Assembly: GCA_021779795.1 (NCBI GenBank)
Contig: JAJXZZ010000040.1
Coordinates: 1-12,367 of the forward strand
Reading direction: 5' to 3'
DNA: 12,367 nt
From: Acidobacteriota bacterium
GTDB lineage: Bacteria; Acidobacteriota; Vicinamibacteria; Vicinamibacterales; Fen-181
Shown in pieces: positions 1 through 7,229 of the stretch. Positions within the stretch are counted from its first letter, which is position 1. Each line of letters begins with the position of its first letter. Below the pieces are notes generated by a model, which did not search any database, had not been told where the DNA came from, and saw only the letters and a list, made by a program, of their open reading frames with translations. The position numbers and the translations under genes were made by a program.

Positions 1-1266
1 ACCGAGTTCGAGCGCTGGTGGCCAGCCGACCTGCACGTCATCGGCAAGGACATCACCCGGTTCCACTGCGTCATCTGGCCGGCGATGCTCATGAGCGCGG
101 GGCTGCCGCTGCCGAAGCAGGTGTTCGGCCACGGCTTCGTGACCTTCAAGGGCCAGAAGATGAGCAAGTCGCTCGGGACCGTTCTCGACCCGATCGACGC
201 CGCGGACAGGTTCGGCCCCGACTCGCTGCGGCTCTACCTGGTGAAGGAGATCGCGTACGGCCAGGACGGCGACTTCTCGTGGGAGCGGTTCGAGGAGCGC
301 TACAACGCCGACCTGGCCAACAACCTCGGCAACCTGGTCAACCGCCTCGCGGCGATGACCGAGAAGTACCGGCAGGGGCGCCTGCCGCCGGCCCCCGGCG
401 CGCCGGGACGATTGGCCGCGGCGGCCGACCAGGCGGTGACGCGGTACCGCCGCGCCATGGAGAGCCTGGCGCTGCACGAGGCGACGGCGGCCGCGTTCGG
501 CCTGGTGGACGCCGCCAACGAGCACATCGCCGAGACCGAGCCCTGGTCGCTGGCCCGGCGCGGCGAGCAGGACCGGCTGACGCAGGTGCTGTGCGACGAG
601 GTGGAAGCGGTGCGGATCGCCGCCCTCCTGCTGCTGCCGGTGATGCCCGGGTCGGCGGCGGAGATCCTGCGCCGGATGGGGGAGACGCGCGCCCCTCGCG
701 AGCTTCGGTTCGACGCCGACGCGGCGTGGAACGGCGGCGTGGCCCGGTCGGTGGTCCGGGCGGACCCGCTGTGGCCGCGCCTCGAGGCCGCGCCGGCCGC
801 GGAGGCCGCGACGCGTGCGAAGACAGAGGAGAAACCCATGAGCGAGCAACCGGTGGCGGCGCCGCCATCGCCAGTCCACGAGAACCCGCCGGCCCCGCCG
901 GCCGCCCCCGCGCCGGCCGCGCCGGCAGAGGCGGGCGGCGAGCGGATCGGCATCGACGAATTCGCGAAGATCGACCTCCGGGTCGCGAAGATCCTGGCGG
1001 CCGAGAAGGTCAAGGGATCGAAGAAGCTGATCAAGATGCAGATCGACGTCGGCGTCGAGCAGCGCACGATCGTCGCGGGCATCGCCGAGGCTTACGAGCC
1101 GGAGGCGCTGGTCGGGCGCTCGGTGGTGATCGTCGCCAACCTCAAGCCGGCGAAGTTGATGGGCATCGAGTCGAACGGGATGGTCCTCGCCGCGAGTCCC
1201 GAGGGCGGGCTGCCGGCCCTGCTCGGCTTCGAGAATCCGCCGCCGCCCGGAAGCCGGATCAAGTGA
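1..1266 (+). CDS. metG: Methionyl-tRNA synthetase, C-terminal part (5' truncated by window)
   Basis: Charges tRNA-Met with methionine in the cytoplasm. The frame is open from base 1, so the N-terminal half of the catalytic domain lies outside the window; 421 residues are visible. The visible start contains the HVIGKDITRFHCVIWPAML stretch typical of bacterial MetRS. The KMSKS signature at 157-171 (visible residues 53-57) closes the class I active site. A helical anticodon-binding region follows (about residues 80-270, with YNADLANNLGNLVNR near its start). A Pro/Ala-rich linker (about 280-317) leads to a C-terminal EMAP-II/Trbp111-type tRNA-binding domain (IDEFAKIDLRVAKI from residue 318; LKPAKLMGIESNGMVLA near the end), which in this family dimerises and binds tRNA. 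The stop TGA overlaps the GTG start of the next gene by four bases, so the two are probably co-transcribed. An internal start at 838 is described separately. Confidence 0.97.
   Translation, partial: TEFERWWPADLHVIGKDITRFHCVIWPAMLMSAGLPLPKQVFGHGFVTFKGQKMSKSLGTVLDPIDAADRFGPDSLRLYLVKEIAYGQDGDFSWERFEERYNADLANNLGNLVNRLAAMTEKYRQGRLPPAPGAPGRLAAAADQAVTRYRRAMESLALHEATAAAFGLVDAANEHIAETEPWSLARRGEQDRLTQVLCDEVEAVRIAALLLLPVMPGSAAEILRRMGETRAPRELRFDADAAWNGGVARSVVRADPLWPRLEAAPAAEAATRAKTEEKPMSEQPVAAPPSPVHENPPAPPAAPAPAAPAEAGGERIGIDEFAKIDLRVAKILAAEKVKGSKKLIKMQIDVGVEQRTIVAGIAEAYEPEALVGRSVVIVANLKPAKLMGIESNGMVLAASPEGGLPALLGFENPPPPGSRIK
827..840 (+). promoter_or_regulatory. Internal ribosome-binding site and ATG inside metG
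   Basis: AGGAG at 827-831 is followed, after a 6-nt spacer, by an in-frame ATG at 838-840. This is a better Shine-Dalgarno/start pair than that of most genes in the window. Translation from it would give a 142-residue protein (838-1266) made of a Pro/Ala-rich segment and the complete C-terminal tRNA-binding domain, much like free-standing Trbp111/CsaA-type proteins. The site is seen directly; its use is an inference. It could equally be a relic of a once-separate gene fused to metG. Confidence 0.5.
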
Positions 1267-2042
1267 TCGACAGCCACTGCCATCTCGCCGACCCCGCCTT
1301 TGCCGACGACCTCGCGGAGGTCGTCGGCCGGGCGCGGCAGGCCGGGGTGTCGGGCGGCCTCTGCGTCCTGTCGTGCGGGAACGACGCCGAGGAGGCCGCC
1401 GCGGGGCGCGTGCGGGCGCTGTGGCCCGATCTGCGCTTCGCGGTCGGCGTGCACCCCCACGAGGCCGACCGGTTCGCCGCGGGCGGCCGCGACGCGGGGG
1501 AGGCCGTGCGGGAGGCGCTCGCCCGGGTCCCCGGCGCGTGCGCCATCGGCGAGATCGGCCTCGACTACCACTACGACCTCTCGGCGCGCGAGGCCCAGCG
1601 CCGGGTGTTCCGGGCGCAGGTGGGCCTGGCGCGCGACATCGGCCTCCCGGTGGTCGTGCACACGCGCGAGGCGGACGAGGACACGGTGGCCATCCTGCGC
1701 GAGGAGGGGGGCGGCCGGGTGGGCGGCGTGTTCCACTGCTTCTCGGGCGACGCCGCGCTGGCCGACCAGGCGCTCGACCTCGGGTTCGCGCTGTCGTTCG
1801 CGGGCATCCTGACGTTTCCGAAGGCCGACGCGCTCAGGGCCGTCGCCGCGCGCGTGCCGGCCGATCGGCTGCTGGTCGAAACCGACTGTCCCTACCTGGC
1901 GCCCGTCCCGATGCGCGGCCGGCGCAACGAGCCGGCGTTCGTCGCCCGGACCCTGGCGAAACTGGCGGAGGTGCGGGGCGCCGACGCCGGCGAGCTGTCC
2001 GCGGCGGTGACCGCGAATTTCGCGCGGCTGTTCGGCGGGTGA
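1263..2042 (+). CDS. tatD: TatD-family metal-dependent DNase/hydrolase
   Basis: A 259-residue protein, the usual length for the family, predicted to be a TIM-barrel hydrolase using two metal ions; relatives are 3'-5' exonucleases or deoxyribonucleases. The metal ligands are all visible: H5xH7 in SHCH at the N-terminus, E97 in GEIGLDYHYD, H133 in VVVHTRE, H158 in FHCFSG and D208 in VETDCPYLAP. The start is GTG 1263, giving MIDSHCHLADP, because the family begins just before the HxH motif. The same frame stays open far upstream through metG, but that part is low-complexity out-of-frame translation. The GTGA overlap with the metG stop points to translational coupling. MetG-TatD adjacency is common in bacteria and says little about the substrate. 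Confidence 0.95.
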   Translation: MIDSHCHLADPAFADDLAEVVGRARQAGVSGGLCVLSCGNDAEEAAAGRVRALWPDLRFAVGVHPHEADRFAAGGRDAGEAVREALARVPGACAIGEIGLDYHYDLSAREAQRRVFRAQVGLARDIGLPVVVHTREADEDTVAILREEGGGRVGGVFHCFSGDAALADQALDLGFALSFAGILTFPKADALRAVAARVPADRLLVETDCPYLAPVPMRGRRNEPAFVARTLAKLAEVRGADAGELSAAVTANFARLFGG

Positions 2043-2057
2043 CCCGCCGTCGGCGGG
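2043..2057 (+). terminator. Short GC hairpin directly after tatD (possible weak terminator)
   Basis: CCCGCC at 2043-2048 and GGCGGG at 2052-2057 form a 6-bp stem with a 3-nt loop immediately after the TGA. No T-run follows, so it is not a classical intrinsic terminator. It may only protect the mRNA end or assist Rho. Confidence 0.3.
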
Positions 2058-2079
2058 CCGCCAGCGCGCCGCGCACGCG

Positions 2080-2109
2080 TTGACACCCCTCGCGCAAGTA
2101 TGGTGTGAT
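2080..2109 (+). promoter_or_regulatory. Putative sigma-70 promoter of the polyprenyl synthase gene
   Basis: A perfect TTGACA (-35) at 2080-2085 is followed after 18 bp by TGTGAT (-10, four of six consensus matches) at 2104-2109. Transcription would begin near 2116, giving a leader of about 12-27 nt. An alternative -10, TATGGT at 2099-2104, has only a 13-bp spacer. The element lies in the gap between tatD and the synthase, where a promoter is expected. Confidence 0.5.
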
Positions 2110-2127
2110 GACAGGGTTCGTCAGCCT

Positions 2128-3117
2128 TTGGACAAACCGCCTGTGACCCTCGCCGACATCTTCGCCCCGGTTCGCCAGGACCTCGAGCAGGTCGAACGGG
2201 AGTTCGCCCGCCAGGTCGATTCGCACATCGGGCTCATCCCGGAGATCGGGCGCTACATCCAGGACGCGGGCGGCAAGCGCGTGCGGCCGGCGGTGCTGCT
2301 CATGTCCGCCAGGCTGGCGGGGTACTCCGGCGACCTGGCCGTGCTCTACGCGTCGGCCGTCGAGTTCATCCACACCGCGAGCCTGGTGCACGACGACATC
2401 GTCGACGACTCCACGCTCCGGCGGGGGCGCCAGTCGGTCCACTCGAAGTGGGGCAACGACGTCACCGTGCTGCTCGGCGACTACTTGTACATCAAGTCGA
2501 TGTCGCTGGCGCTGGCGCAGGAGTCGCTCGAGGTGCTCCACGTCCTCTGCGACGTGACGCTGCGGATGATCGAGGGGGAGCTGTTCCAGCTCTCCAAGAA
2601 CGGCGACGTCGGCATCGTCGAGGCCGACTACTTCGAGATCATCCAGCGCAAGACGGCCGACCTGTTCGGCGGCTGCGCCGAGATCGGGGGGATCCTCGGC
2701 AAGACGGCGCCCGACGCGCGCCGCGCGCTGCGCGACTACGGCCACAACCTCGGCGTGGCCTTCCAGCTGGTGGACGACCTGCTGGACCTGACCGGGCGCG
2801 AGGAGGTGCTGGGCAAGCCGATCGCCAGCGACCTGCGGGAAGGGAAGCTCACGCTGCCCGTCATCCACCTGATGCGGCACGGCGGCGACGCCGTCCGCGG
2901 CGCCGTGGGCGACGTCGTCCGCGACCGGCAGATGACGCCCGAGCGCTGGCAGGTGATCGCCGACGGCCTGGCCGAGCACCGCTGCCTCGACTACGCGTAC
3001 GGGCGCGCCCAGGAGTTCGGCGCGCGCGCCAGGGCCAGCCTCGCCTCGCTGCCCGACGGCCCCGAGCGCGAAGGCCTGATGGCGCTGCCCGAGTACGTCC
3101 TGTCCCGCGACCGCTGA
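2128..3117 (+). CDS. Long-chain trans-polyprenyl diphosphate synthase (IspB/HepT type)
   Basis: Condenses isopentenyl diphosphate units onto an allylic primer to make a long all-trans prenyl chain, probably the side chain of the respiratory quinone. From TTG 2128 it is 329 residues. It shows the substrate-binding GGKRVRP segment (residues 48-54), the first aspartate-rich motif DDIVDD (89-94) and the second, DDLLD (216-220). The residues four and five positions before the first motif are Ser and Ala; small residues there leave the product tunnel open, as in octaprenyl synthase. The start is uncertain. TTG 2128 has an AGGG 11 nt upstream. GTG 2143 (MTLADIF) gives 324 residues and overlaps the stop of a 12-codon upstream reading frame. 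The frame also stays open to TTG 2080, but that codon is part of the putative -35. Ubiquinone versus menaquinone use cannot be told from this window. Confidence 0.93.
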   Translation: MDKPPVTLADIFAPVRQDLEQVEREFARQVDSHIGLIPEIGRYIQDAGGKRVRPAVLLMSARLAGYSGDLAVLYASAVEFIHTASLVHDDIVDDSTLRRGRQSVHSKWGNDVTVLLGDYLYIKSMSLALAQESLEVLHVLCDVTLRMIEGELFQLSKNGDVGIVEADYFEIIQRKTADLFGGCAEIGGILGKTAPDARRALRDYGHNLGVAFQLVDDLLDLTGREEVLGKPIASDLREGKLTLPVIHLMRHGGDAVRGAVGDVVRDRQMTPERWQVIADGLAEHRCLDYAYGRAQEFGARARASLASLPDGPEREGLMALPEYVLSRDR

Positions 3118-3125
3118 CGCCGTCC

Positions 3126-3149
3126 GGTTCCCGCGGCTGGCCGGGAGCC
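3126..3149 (+). other. Hairpin in the polyprenyl synthase-ligA gap
   Basis: GGTTCCCG (3126-3133) pairs with CGGGAGCC (3142-3149), giving an 8-bp stem with one G-T pair and an 8-nt loop. It ends 8 nt before the ligA Shine-Dalgarno AGGAG (3158-3162). It has no T-run, so it is more likely an mRNA-processing or translation-modulating stem than a terminator. Confidence 0.3.
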
Positions 3150-3167
3150 GCCTCTCCAGGAGCCGTC

Positions 3168-5183
3168 GTGACCGCCGCCCAACGCCTTGCCGACCTGCGC
3201 GCTCGAATCCGGCACCACGAAGAGCGCTACTACGTCCTGAACGACCCCGAGATCTCCGACGCCGAGTTCGACGCGCTGGTGGCGGAGCTGCAGGCGCTCG
3301 AGCGGGAGCACCCGGACCTGGTGACGCCGGACTCGCCGACGCAGCGCGTCGGCGGCCGGCCGGTCGAGGGGTTCGCCGCCGTCGAGCACGGCGTGCCGAT
3401 GCTCTCGCTCGACAACACTTACGACGAGGGCGAGGTGGCGGCCTTCGACGAGCGGCTCCGGCGCGCGCTCGCCGACGCCGGCGCCGAGGCCTCCGCCGTC
3501 GAGTACGTCGCCGAGCTGAAGATCGACGGCCTCAGCATCTCGCTGACCTACGAGGACGGCGGGCTGGTCCGGGGCGTCACGCGCGGCGACGGCTTCCGCG
3601 GCGAGGACGTGACGTCGAACGTGCGCACCATCCGCGCCATCCCCATGCGGCTCGCGGAGCCGGTGGCGGGGCGGATCGAGATCCGCGGCGAGGTCTACCT
3701 GCCGCGCACGGCGTTCGACCGGATCAACCGCGAGCGCGAGTCGCGCGAGGAGCCGCTGTTCGCCAACCCGCGGAACGCCGCCGCCGGGGCCATGCGCAAC
3801 CTCGATCCGAGAGAGGTGTCGCGCCGGGGGCTGTCGGCGTTCATGTACCAGGTGATCGGCCGGCCGGGGGCCGTGCCGCCGACGCAGGCCGACACGCTCG
3901 AAGGCCTGCGCCGGTGGGGGCTGCCGGTGGAGGCGCACTGGGCGCGCTGCCGCGGCGTGGACGAGGTGCTCGCCTACTGCGAGCGGTGGCGCGAGGCCCG
4001 CCACGCGCTCCCGTTCGACACCGACGGCGTCGTCGTCAAGCTCGACGACCTCGCGCTCAGGGAGAAGGCCGGCGCCACGACGAAGTTCCCGCGCTGGGCC
4101 GTCGCGTTCAAGTTCCCGGCCGAGCAGGCCACGACCAGGCTGCTGAAGATCGCGGTGGAAGTGGGGCGCACGGGCGCGGTCACCCCCTACGCCGTGCTCG
4201 AGCCGGTCAGGCTGTCGGGCTCCACGATCTCGCAGGCGACGCTGCACAACGAGCAGGAGGTGGCGCGGCGCGACATCCGCGAGGGCGACGACGTCGTCAT
4301 CGAGAAGGGCGGCGAGGTCATCCCCAAGGTCGTCAAGCCGGTCCTCTCGCGGCGCGGGGCCGATGCCGCGCCGTGGAAGATGCCCGAGACCTGCCCGAGC
4401 TGTGGCAGCCGGCTGCACCGCCCCGAGGACGAGGTCGTCTGGCGCTGCGTGAACACGGCCTGCCCGGCGCGGCTGCGGCGGAGCCTGGAGCACTTCGCGT
4501 CGCGCCGCGCCATGGACATCGAGGGGCTGGGCGAGGCGCTCGTGGACCAGGTGGTGCGCACCGGCCTCGTCAGGGATTTCGGGGATCTCTACGGCCTCAC
4601 CGTCGGGCAGATCGAGGCGCTCGAGCGGATGGGACCGAAGTCGGCCGAGAACCTCGTGCGCGAGATCGACGGCAGCCGGCGCCTCGATCCCTGGCGCCTG
4701 CTGTTCGGCCTCGGCATCCGCCACGTGGGCGAGCGGGCCGCGCAGGCGCTCGTGGGCGCGTTCGGATCGGTCGACGCGATCGCGGCGGCGTCGGTTGACG
4801 CGCTGCAGGCGGTCGAGGACATCGGCCCGGTGGTCGCCGCTTCGGTCCGCGAGTATTTCGACGAGCCGCGCAACCGGGCGCTGGTCGCGCGGCTGAAGGC
4901 CGCGGGCGTGCGGACCGCCGGACCGAAGGCGCCGGCGGCTGCCGCGCCGACCGGCCTCTCGGGCAGGACGTTCGTGCTGACCGGCACGCTCGCCGGCCTG
5001 ACGAGAGACGAGGCGACGGCGGCGATCGAGGCGGCCGGCGGCCGCGTCACCGGGTCGGTGAGCCGCAAGACCGACTACGTCGTGGCCGGCGCGGAGCCGG
5101 GAAGCAAGCTCGAGAAGGCCCGCAGCCTCGGCGTGACGGTGCTCGACGAGCGGGACTTTCTCGCGCTGCTCGGGCGGAAGTGA
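3168..5183 (+). CDS. ligA: NAD-dependent DNA ligase LigA
   Basis: Seals nicks in duplex DNA during replication and repair using NAD+. The 671 residues match the family's usual length. GTG 3168 is chosen because AGGAG at 3158-3162 sits 5 nt upstream and the protein then begins with the Ia domain (HHEERYYVLNDPEISDAEFDALV). The adenylated lysine is K118 in the KIDG motif (3519-3521). Nucleotidyltransferase motifs follow, including RGDGFRGEDVTSN, EIRGEVYLPR and DGVVVKLDD. After the OB fold comes a four-cysteine zinc finger (C409, C412, C427, C432), then helix-hairpin-helix repeats (about 440-580, with FGLGIRHVGERAAQAL). A C-terminal BRCT domain runs from about 596 to the end (GRTFVLTGTL ... GSKLEKARSLGV). 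All domains look intact. It lies 50 nt after the synthase and may share its transcript. Confidence 0.98.
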   Translation: MTAAQRLADLRARIRHHEERYYVLNDPEISDAEFDALVAELQALEREHPDLVTPDSPTQRVGGRPVEGFAAVEHGVPMLSLDNTYDEGEVAAFDERLRRALADAGAEASAVEYVAELKIDGLSISLTYEDGGLVRGVTRGDGFRGEDVTSNVRTIRAIPMRLAEPVAGRIEIRGEVYLPRTAFDRINRERESREEPLFANPRNAAAGAMRNLDPREVSRRGLSAFMYQVIGRPGAVPPTQADTLEGLRRWGLPVEAHWARCRGVDEVLAYCERWREARHALPFDTDGVVVKLDDLALREKAGATTKFPRWAVAFKFPAEQATTRLLKIAVEVGRTGAVTPYAVLEPVRLSGSTISQATLHNEQEVARRDIREGDDVVIEKGGEVIPKVVKPVLSRRGADAAPWKMPETCPSCGSRLHRPEDEVVWRCVNTACPARLRRSLEHFASRRAMDIEGLGEALVDQVVRTGLVRDFGDLYGLTVGQIEALERMGPKSAENLVREIDGSRRLDPWRLLFGLGIRHVGERAAQALVGAFGSVDAIAAASVDALQAVEDIGPVVAASVREYFDEPRNRALVARLKAAGVRTAGPKAPAAAAPTGLSGRTFVLTGTLAGLTRDEATAAIEAAGGRVTGSVSRKTDYVVAGAEPGSKLEKARSLGVTVLDERDFLALLGRK

Positions 5184-5241
5184 GGTCCCGGCCAGGCGCG
5201 TCGGGCCGGCGTCCAACTGATCGTGAGGGCCAACCACAGGC

Positions 5242-6621
5242 ATGAAACCGCGCATTCTGGTGATTGACGACGAGGCGGCCATCCGGGACTCGCTGCGGAT
5301 GATCATCGAGTACGAGGGCTACGAGTTCGTCGGCGCCGCGTCGGGCCCCGAGGGCATCGCGGTCGTCGAGCGCGAGGCGCCCGACCTGGTCTTCCTCGAC
5401 ATCAAGATGCCGGGCATGGACGGCTTCGACGTGCTCGAGCGGATCAAGGCGGTGTCGGACGTCCCGATCGTGATGATCTCGGGCCACGGGACCGGCGCGA
5501 CCGGCGCCGATGCCGTCCGCCGCGGGGCCTTCGACTTCATCGACAAGCCGCCCGACACCGACCGGCTGCTGGTGACCATCCGGAACGCCCTCGAGAAGAG
5601 CCGGATGAGCGCCGAGGTCCACCAGCTGCGGCGGGCCGTCGAGACCAAGCACGAGATGGTCGGCGAGTCGTTCGAGATCCGGCAGGTCATGGAGGCCGTG
5701 CGCCGGGCGGCGCCGACCAACGCGACGGTGCTCATCCAGGGCGAGAGCGGCGTCGGCAAGGAACTCGTGGCGCGCGCGATCCACCGCAACAGCCTCCGCA
5801 GCCGCGAGCGGTTCGTGCAGGTCAACTGCGCCGCCATCCCCGAGGAGCTGATCGAGTCGGAGCTGTTCGGCCACGAGAAGGGATCGTTCACCGGCGCGAC
5901 CGAGAAGCAGATCGGCAAGTTCGAGCAGGCCGACAAGGGGACCATCTTCCTCGATGAAGTCGGGGACATGAGCCTGAAGACCCAGGCCAAGGTGCTGCGC
6001 GTGCTGCAGGAGGGAGAGGTCGAGCGCGTCGGGTCGGCCCGGACCATCCGCGTCGACGTGCGGGTGATCGCCGCCACCAACAAGCACCTCGAGACCGAGA
6101 TCGAGAAGGGGACGTTCCGCGAGGACCTCTTCTTCCGCCTGAGCGTGATCCCGATCTTCGTGCCCCCGCTGCGCGAGCGCGCGGGCGACATCCCGGTGCT
6201 CGTGCAGCACTTCCTCGAGATGCTGGCCCGCGACAACAACTTCCGCCGGCGGCGCGTCGGCCCGGAGGCGATGGAGGCGCTGAAGCGGTACCGCTGGAAG
6301 GGGAACGTGCGCGAGCTCAGGAACGTGCTCGAGCGGGCCATCATCATGACCGCCGGCGACACGATCACGATCGCCGACCTGCCCGAAGCCCTGCGGTTTG
6401 ACGGCGGGCCGGCGGCCCCGGATAATGAGGAGGAGGCCAAGCCGGCGTCCGCCGCGACGCTGCGCGAGTTCAAGGAGTCGTCCGAGCGGAGCTTCCTCGT
6501 GCAGAAGCTTCGCGAGAACGCCTGGAACATCTCGCGCACCGCCGAGGTGATCGGGACGCCGCGCAGCAACCTCTACAAGAAGCTGGAGTTCTACAAGATC
6601 AGCCAGGAGACCGACGGGTAG
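5242..6621 (+). CDS. NtrC/NtrX-like sigma-54-dependent response regulator
   Basis: A 459-residue two-component regulator. An N-terminal receiver domain (about 1-120) has the acidic pair D9/D10, the phosphorylation site D53 in LVFLDIKMPGMDG, and K102 in DFIDKPP. A central AAA+ domain (about 140-370) has Walker A GESGVGKE (167-174), a GSFTGA loop (214-219) that contacts sigma-54, Walker B IFLDE (235-239) and the FREDLFFRLSVIPI region carrying the arginine finger. A Fis-type HTH lies at about 426-453 (NISRTAEVIGTPRSNLYKKLEFY). Ser in place of the first Ala of GAFTGA is a tolerated natural variant. The fold and HTH resemble NtrX-type regulators. No histidine kinase is encoded nearby, so the partner is elsewhere and the regulon is unknown. 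ATG 5242 gives the standard receiver start MKPRILVIDDE; its ribosome-binding site is weak. Confidence 0.95.
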   Translation: MKPRILVIDDEAAIRDSLRMIIEYEGYEFVGAASGPEGIAVVEREAPDLVFLDIKMPGMDGFDVLERIKAVSDVPIVMISGHGTGATGADAVRRGAFDFIDKPPDTDRLLVTIRNALEKSRMSAEVHQLRRAVETKHEMVGESFEIRQVMEAVRRAAPTNATVLIQGESGVGKELVARAIHRNSLRSRERFVQVNCAAIPEELIESELFGHEKGSFTGATEKQIGKFEQADKGTIFLDEVGDMSLKTQAKVLRVLQEGEVERVGSARTIRVDVRVIAATNKHLETEIEKGTFREDLFFRLSVIPIFVPPLRERAGDIPVLVQHFLEMLARDNNFRRRRVGPEAMEALKRYRWKGNVRELRNVLERAIIMTAGDTITIADLPEALRFDGGPAAPDNEEEAKPASAATLREFKESSERSFLVQKLRENAWNISRTAEVIGTPRSNLYKKLEFYKISQETDG

Positions 6622-6627
6622 CCATGC

Positions 6628-6670
6628 CCCGCCGCGGCCCGCGCGAGCGGGCGGAGGCGGGCGGATCTTT
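6628..6670 (+). terminator. Possible terminator between the response regulator and rnpB
   Basis: Seven bases after the TAG stop, CCCGCC (6628-6633) pairs with GGCGGG (6656-6661), and inside it CCCGC (6638-6642) pairs with GCGGG (6647-6651) around a GCGA loop. The run ATCTTT follows at 6665-6670. The T-tract is short and offset by three bases, so termination strength is doubtful. The position just before rnpB fits a boundary. Confidence 0.4.
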
Positions 6671-6678
6671 GACAATTC

Positions 6679-7200
6679 GCCGCAGCAAGCCAGACGACCG
6701 CCGCGCCGCGGTTGTCCTCCGGGGCGTGCCCCGGGGGCGACGCCGGGGCGGGGAGGAAAGTCCGAACTCCGCAGGGCAGTGCGCCGGGTAACGCCCGGTC
6801 AGGGTGACCTGAAGGACAGTGGCACAGAAAACATACCGCCCCGAGCGAGCGGCGAGCGCCGCGAGGCGCGAGTCGCGAGTCGAAGGGTAAGGGTGAAAAG
6901 GTGCGGTAAGAGCGCACCGCGCCGGTGGCAACATCGGTGGCAGGCAAAACCCCGCACGGAGCAAGACCAAATAGGGAGGCGTCATCAGGACGGCCCGTCC
7001 GACAGCTTTCGCCAACGCTATGGCGGTTCGCCGTAGCGCAGCGGAGGCGACGACCTCCGGGTAGGTTGCTCGATCCCGCCAGCGATGGCGGGGCTAGAGG
7101 AATGGTCGTCGCCTCGCCGCAGCCCGCCGCAGCGCCGCGCAAGCGGTGCGAGGGCGGGCGACGACGGGGAACAGAATTCGGCTTACGGCTTCGCTGCGGC
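6679..7200 (+). ncRNA. rnpB: RNase P RNA (bacterial class A)
   Basis: Catalytic RNA that trims 5' leaders from pre-tRNAs. The conserved landmarks occur in order: GAGGAAAGTCC at 6753-6763, GGGTAACGCCCGG (P8), ACAGAAAACATACCGCC, GGTAAGGGTGAAAAGGTGCG, GGTAAGAGCGCACCGCG, GGAGCAAGACCAAATAGGG, GGGTAGGTTGCTCGA and ACAGAATTCGGCTTA (7171-7185). P4 forms between AAGTCCGAA and TTCGGCTT with the universal bulged U, a compensated variant of the E. coli pairing. Ends are set by P1: GCCGCAGC plus AAGCC (6679-6691) pair with GGCTT-C-GCTGCGGC (7187-7200). P2 pairs GACGAC (6693-6698) with GTCGTC in the 3' part. At about 522 nt it is much longer than the roughly 350-450 nt usual for the class, owing to an extra hairpin beside P17, a large P19-like arm and an enlarged P12. 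Exact ends are inferred. Confidence 0.95.
7005..7048 (+). repeat. Palindromic hairpin element inserted in rnpB next to P17
   Basis: A 44-nt imperfect palindrome. The outer stem GCTTTCGC / GCGGAGGC has 8 bp with two G-U pairs. The inner stem CGCTATGGCG / CGCCGTAGCG has 10 bp with one G-U pair and a GTT loop. It sits between the 3' strand of P17 (GGACG-GCC-CGTCC) and the 3' strand of the P15/P16 stem, where E. coli rnpB has only a few nucleotides. Its shape resembles a REP-like interspersed element, but no second copy exists in this window. Confidence 0.6.
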
Positions 7201-7229
7201 ACTTTTCGCGTCAGTTCACGGTTTCCCGG

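Noticed and set aside
18..1262. Upstream extension of the TatD frame through metG, which would give a 674-residue protein
   Set aside because: This part is an out-of-frame shadow of metG. TatD proteins start just before the HxH motif, and GTG 1263 gives the normal length.
2448..3167. Upstream extension of ligA into the polyprenyl synthase gene (911 residues)
   Set aside because: The extension is a shadow frame of the synthase. AGGAG at 3158-3162 with GTG 3168 gives a 671-residue ligase of normal length.
2991..5306. Very long antisense open frame opposite ligA (over 700 codons), and similar long antisense frames opposite the polyprenyl synthase, response regulator and epimerase genes
   Set aside because: Long stop-free antisense frames are expected at about 70% GC with strong third-position GC. 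The translations are Arg/Ala/Gly/His-rich low-complexity sequence with no recognisable domains, while the + strand carries well-defined proteins.
6669..6674. TTGACA just upstream of rnpB as its -35 box
   Set aside because: A 17-bp spacer would put the -10 at about 6692-6697 (AGACGA, poor) and the start inside P2, yet P1 pairing places the 5' end near 6679. It could at most be part of a weak GACAAT -10.
6868..6881. Tandem GCGAGTC x2 in rnpB as part of the heptamer array
   Set aside because: It differs from the CCGAATC unit and has only two copies inside P12; more likely a local expansion of that helix.
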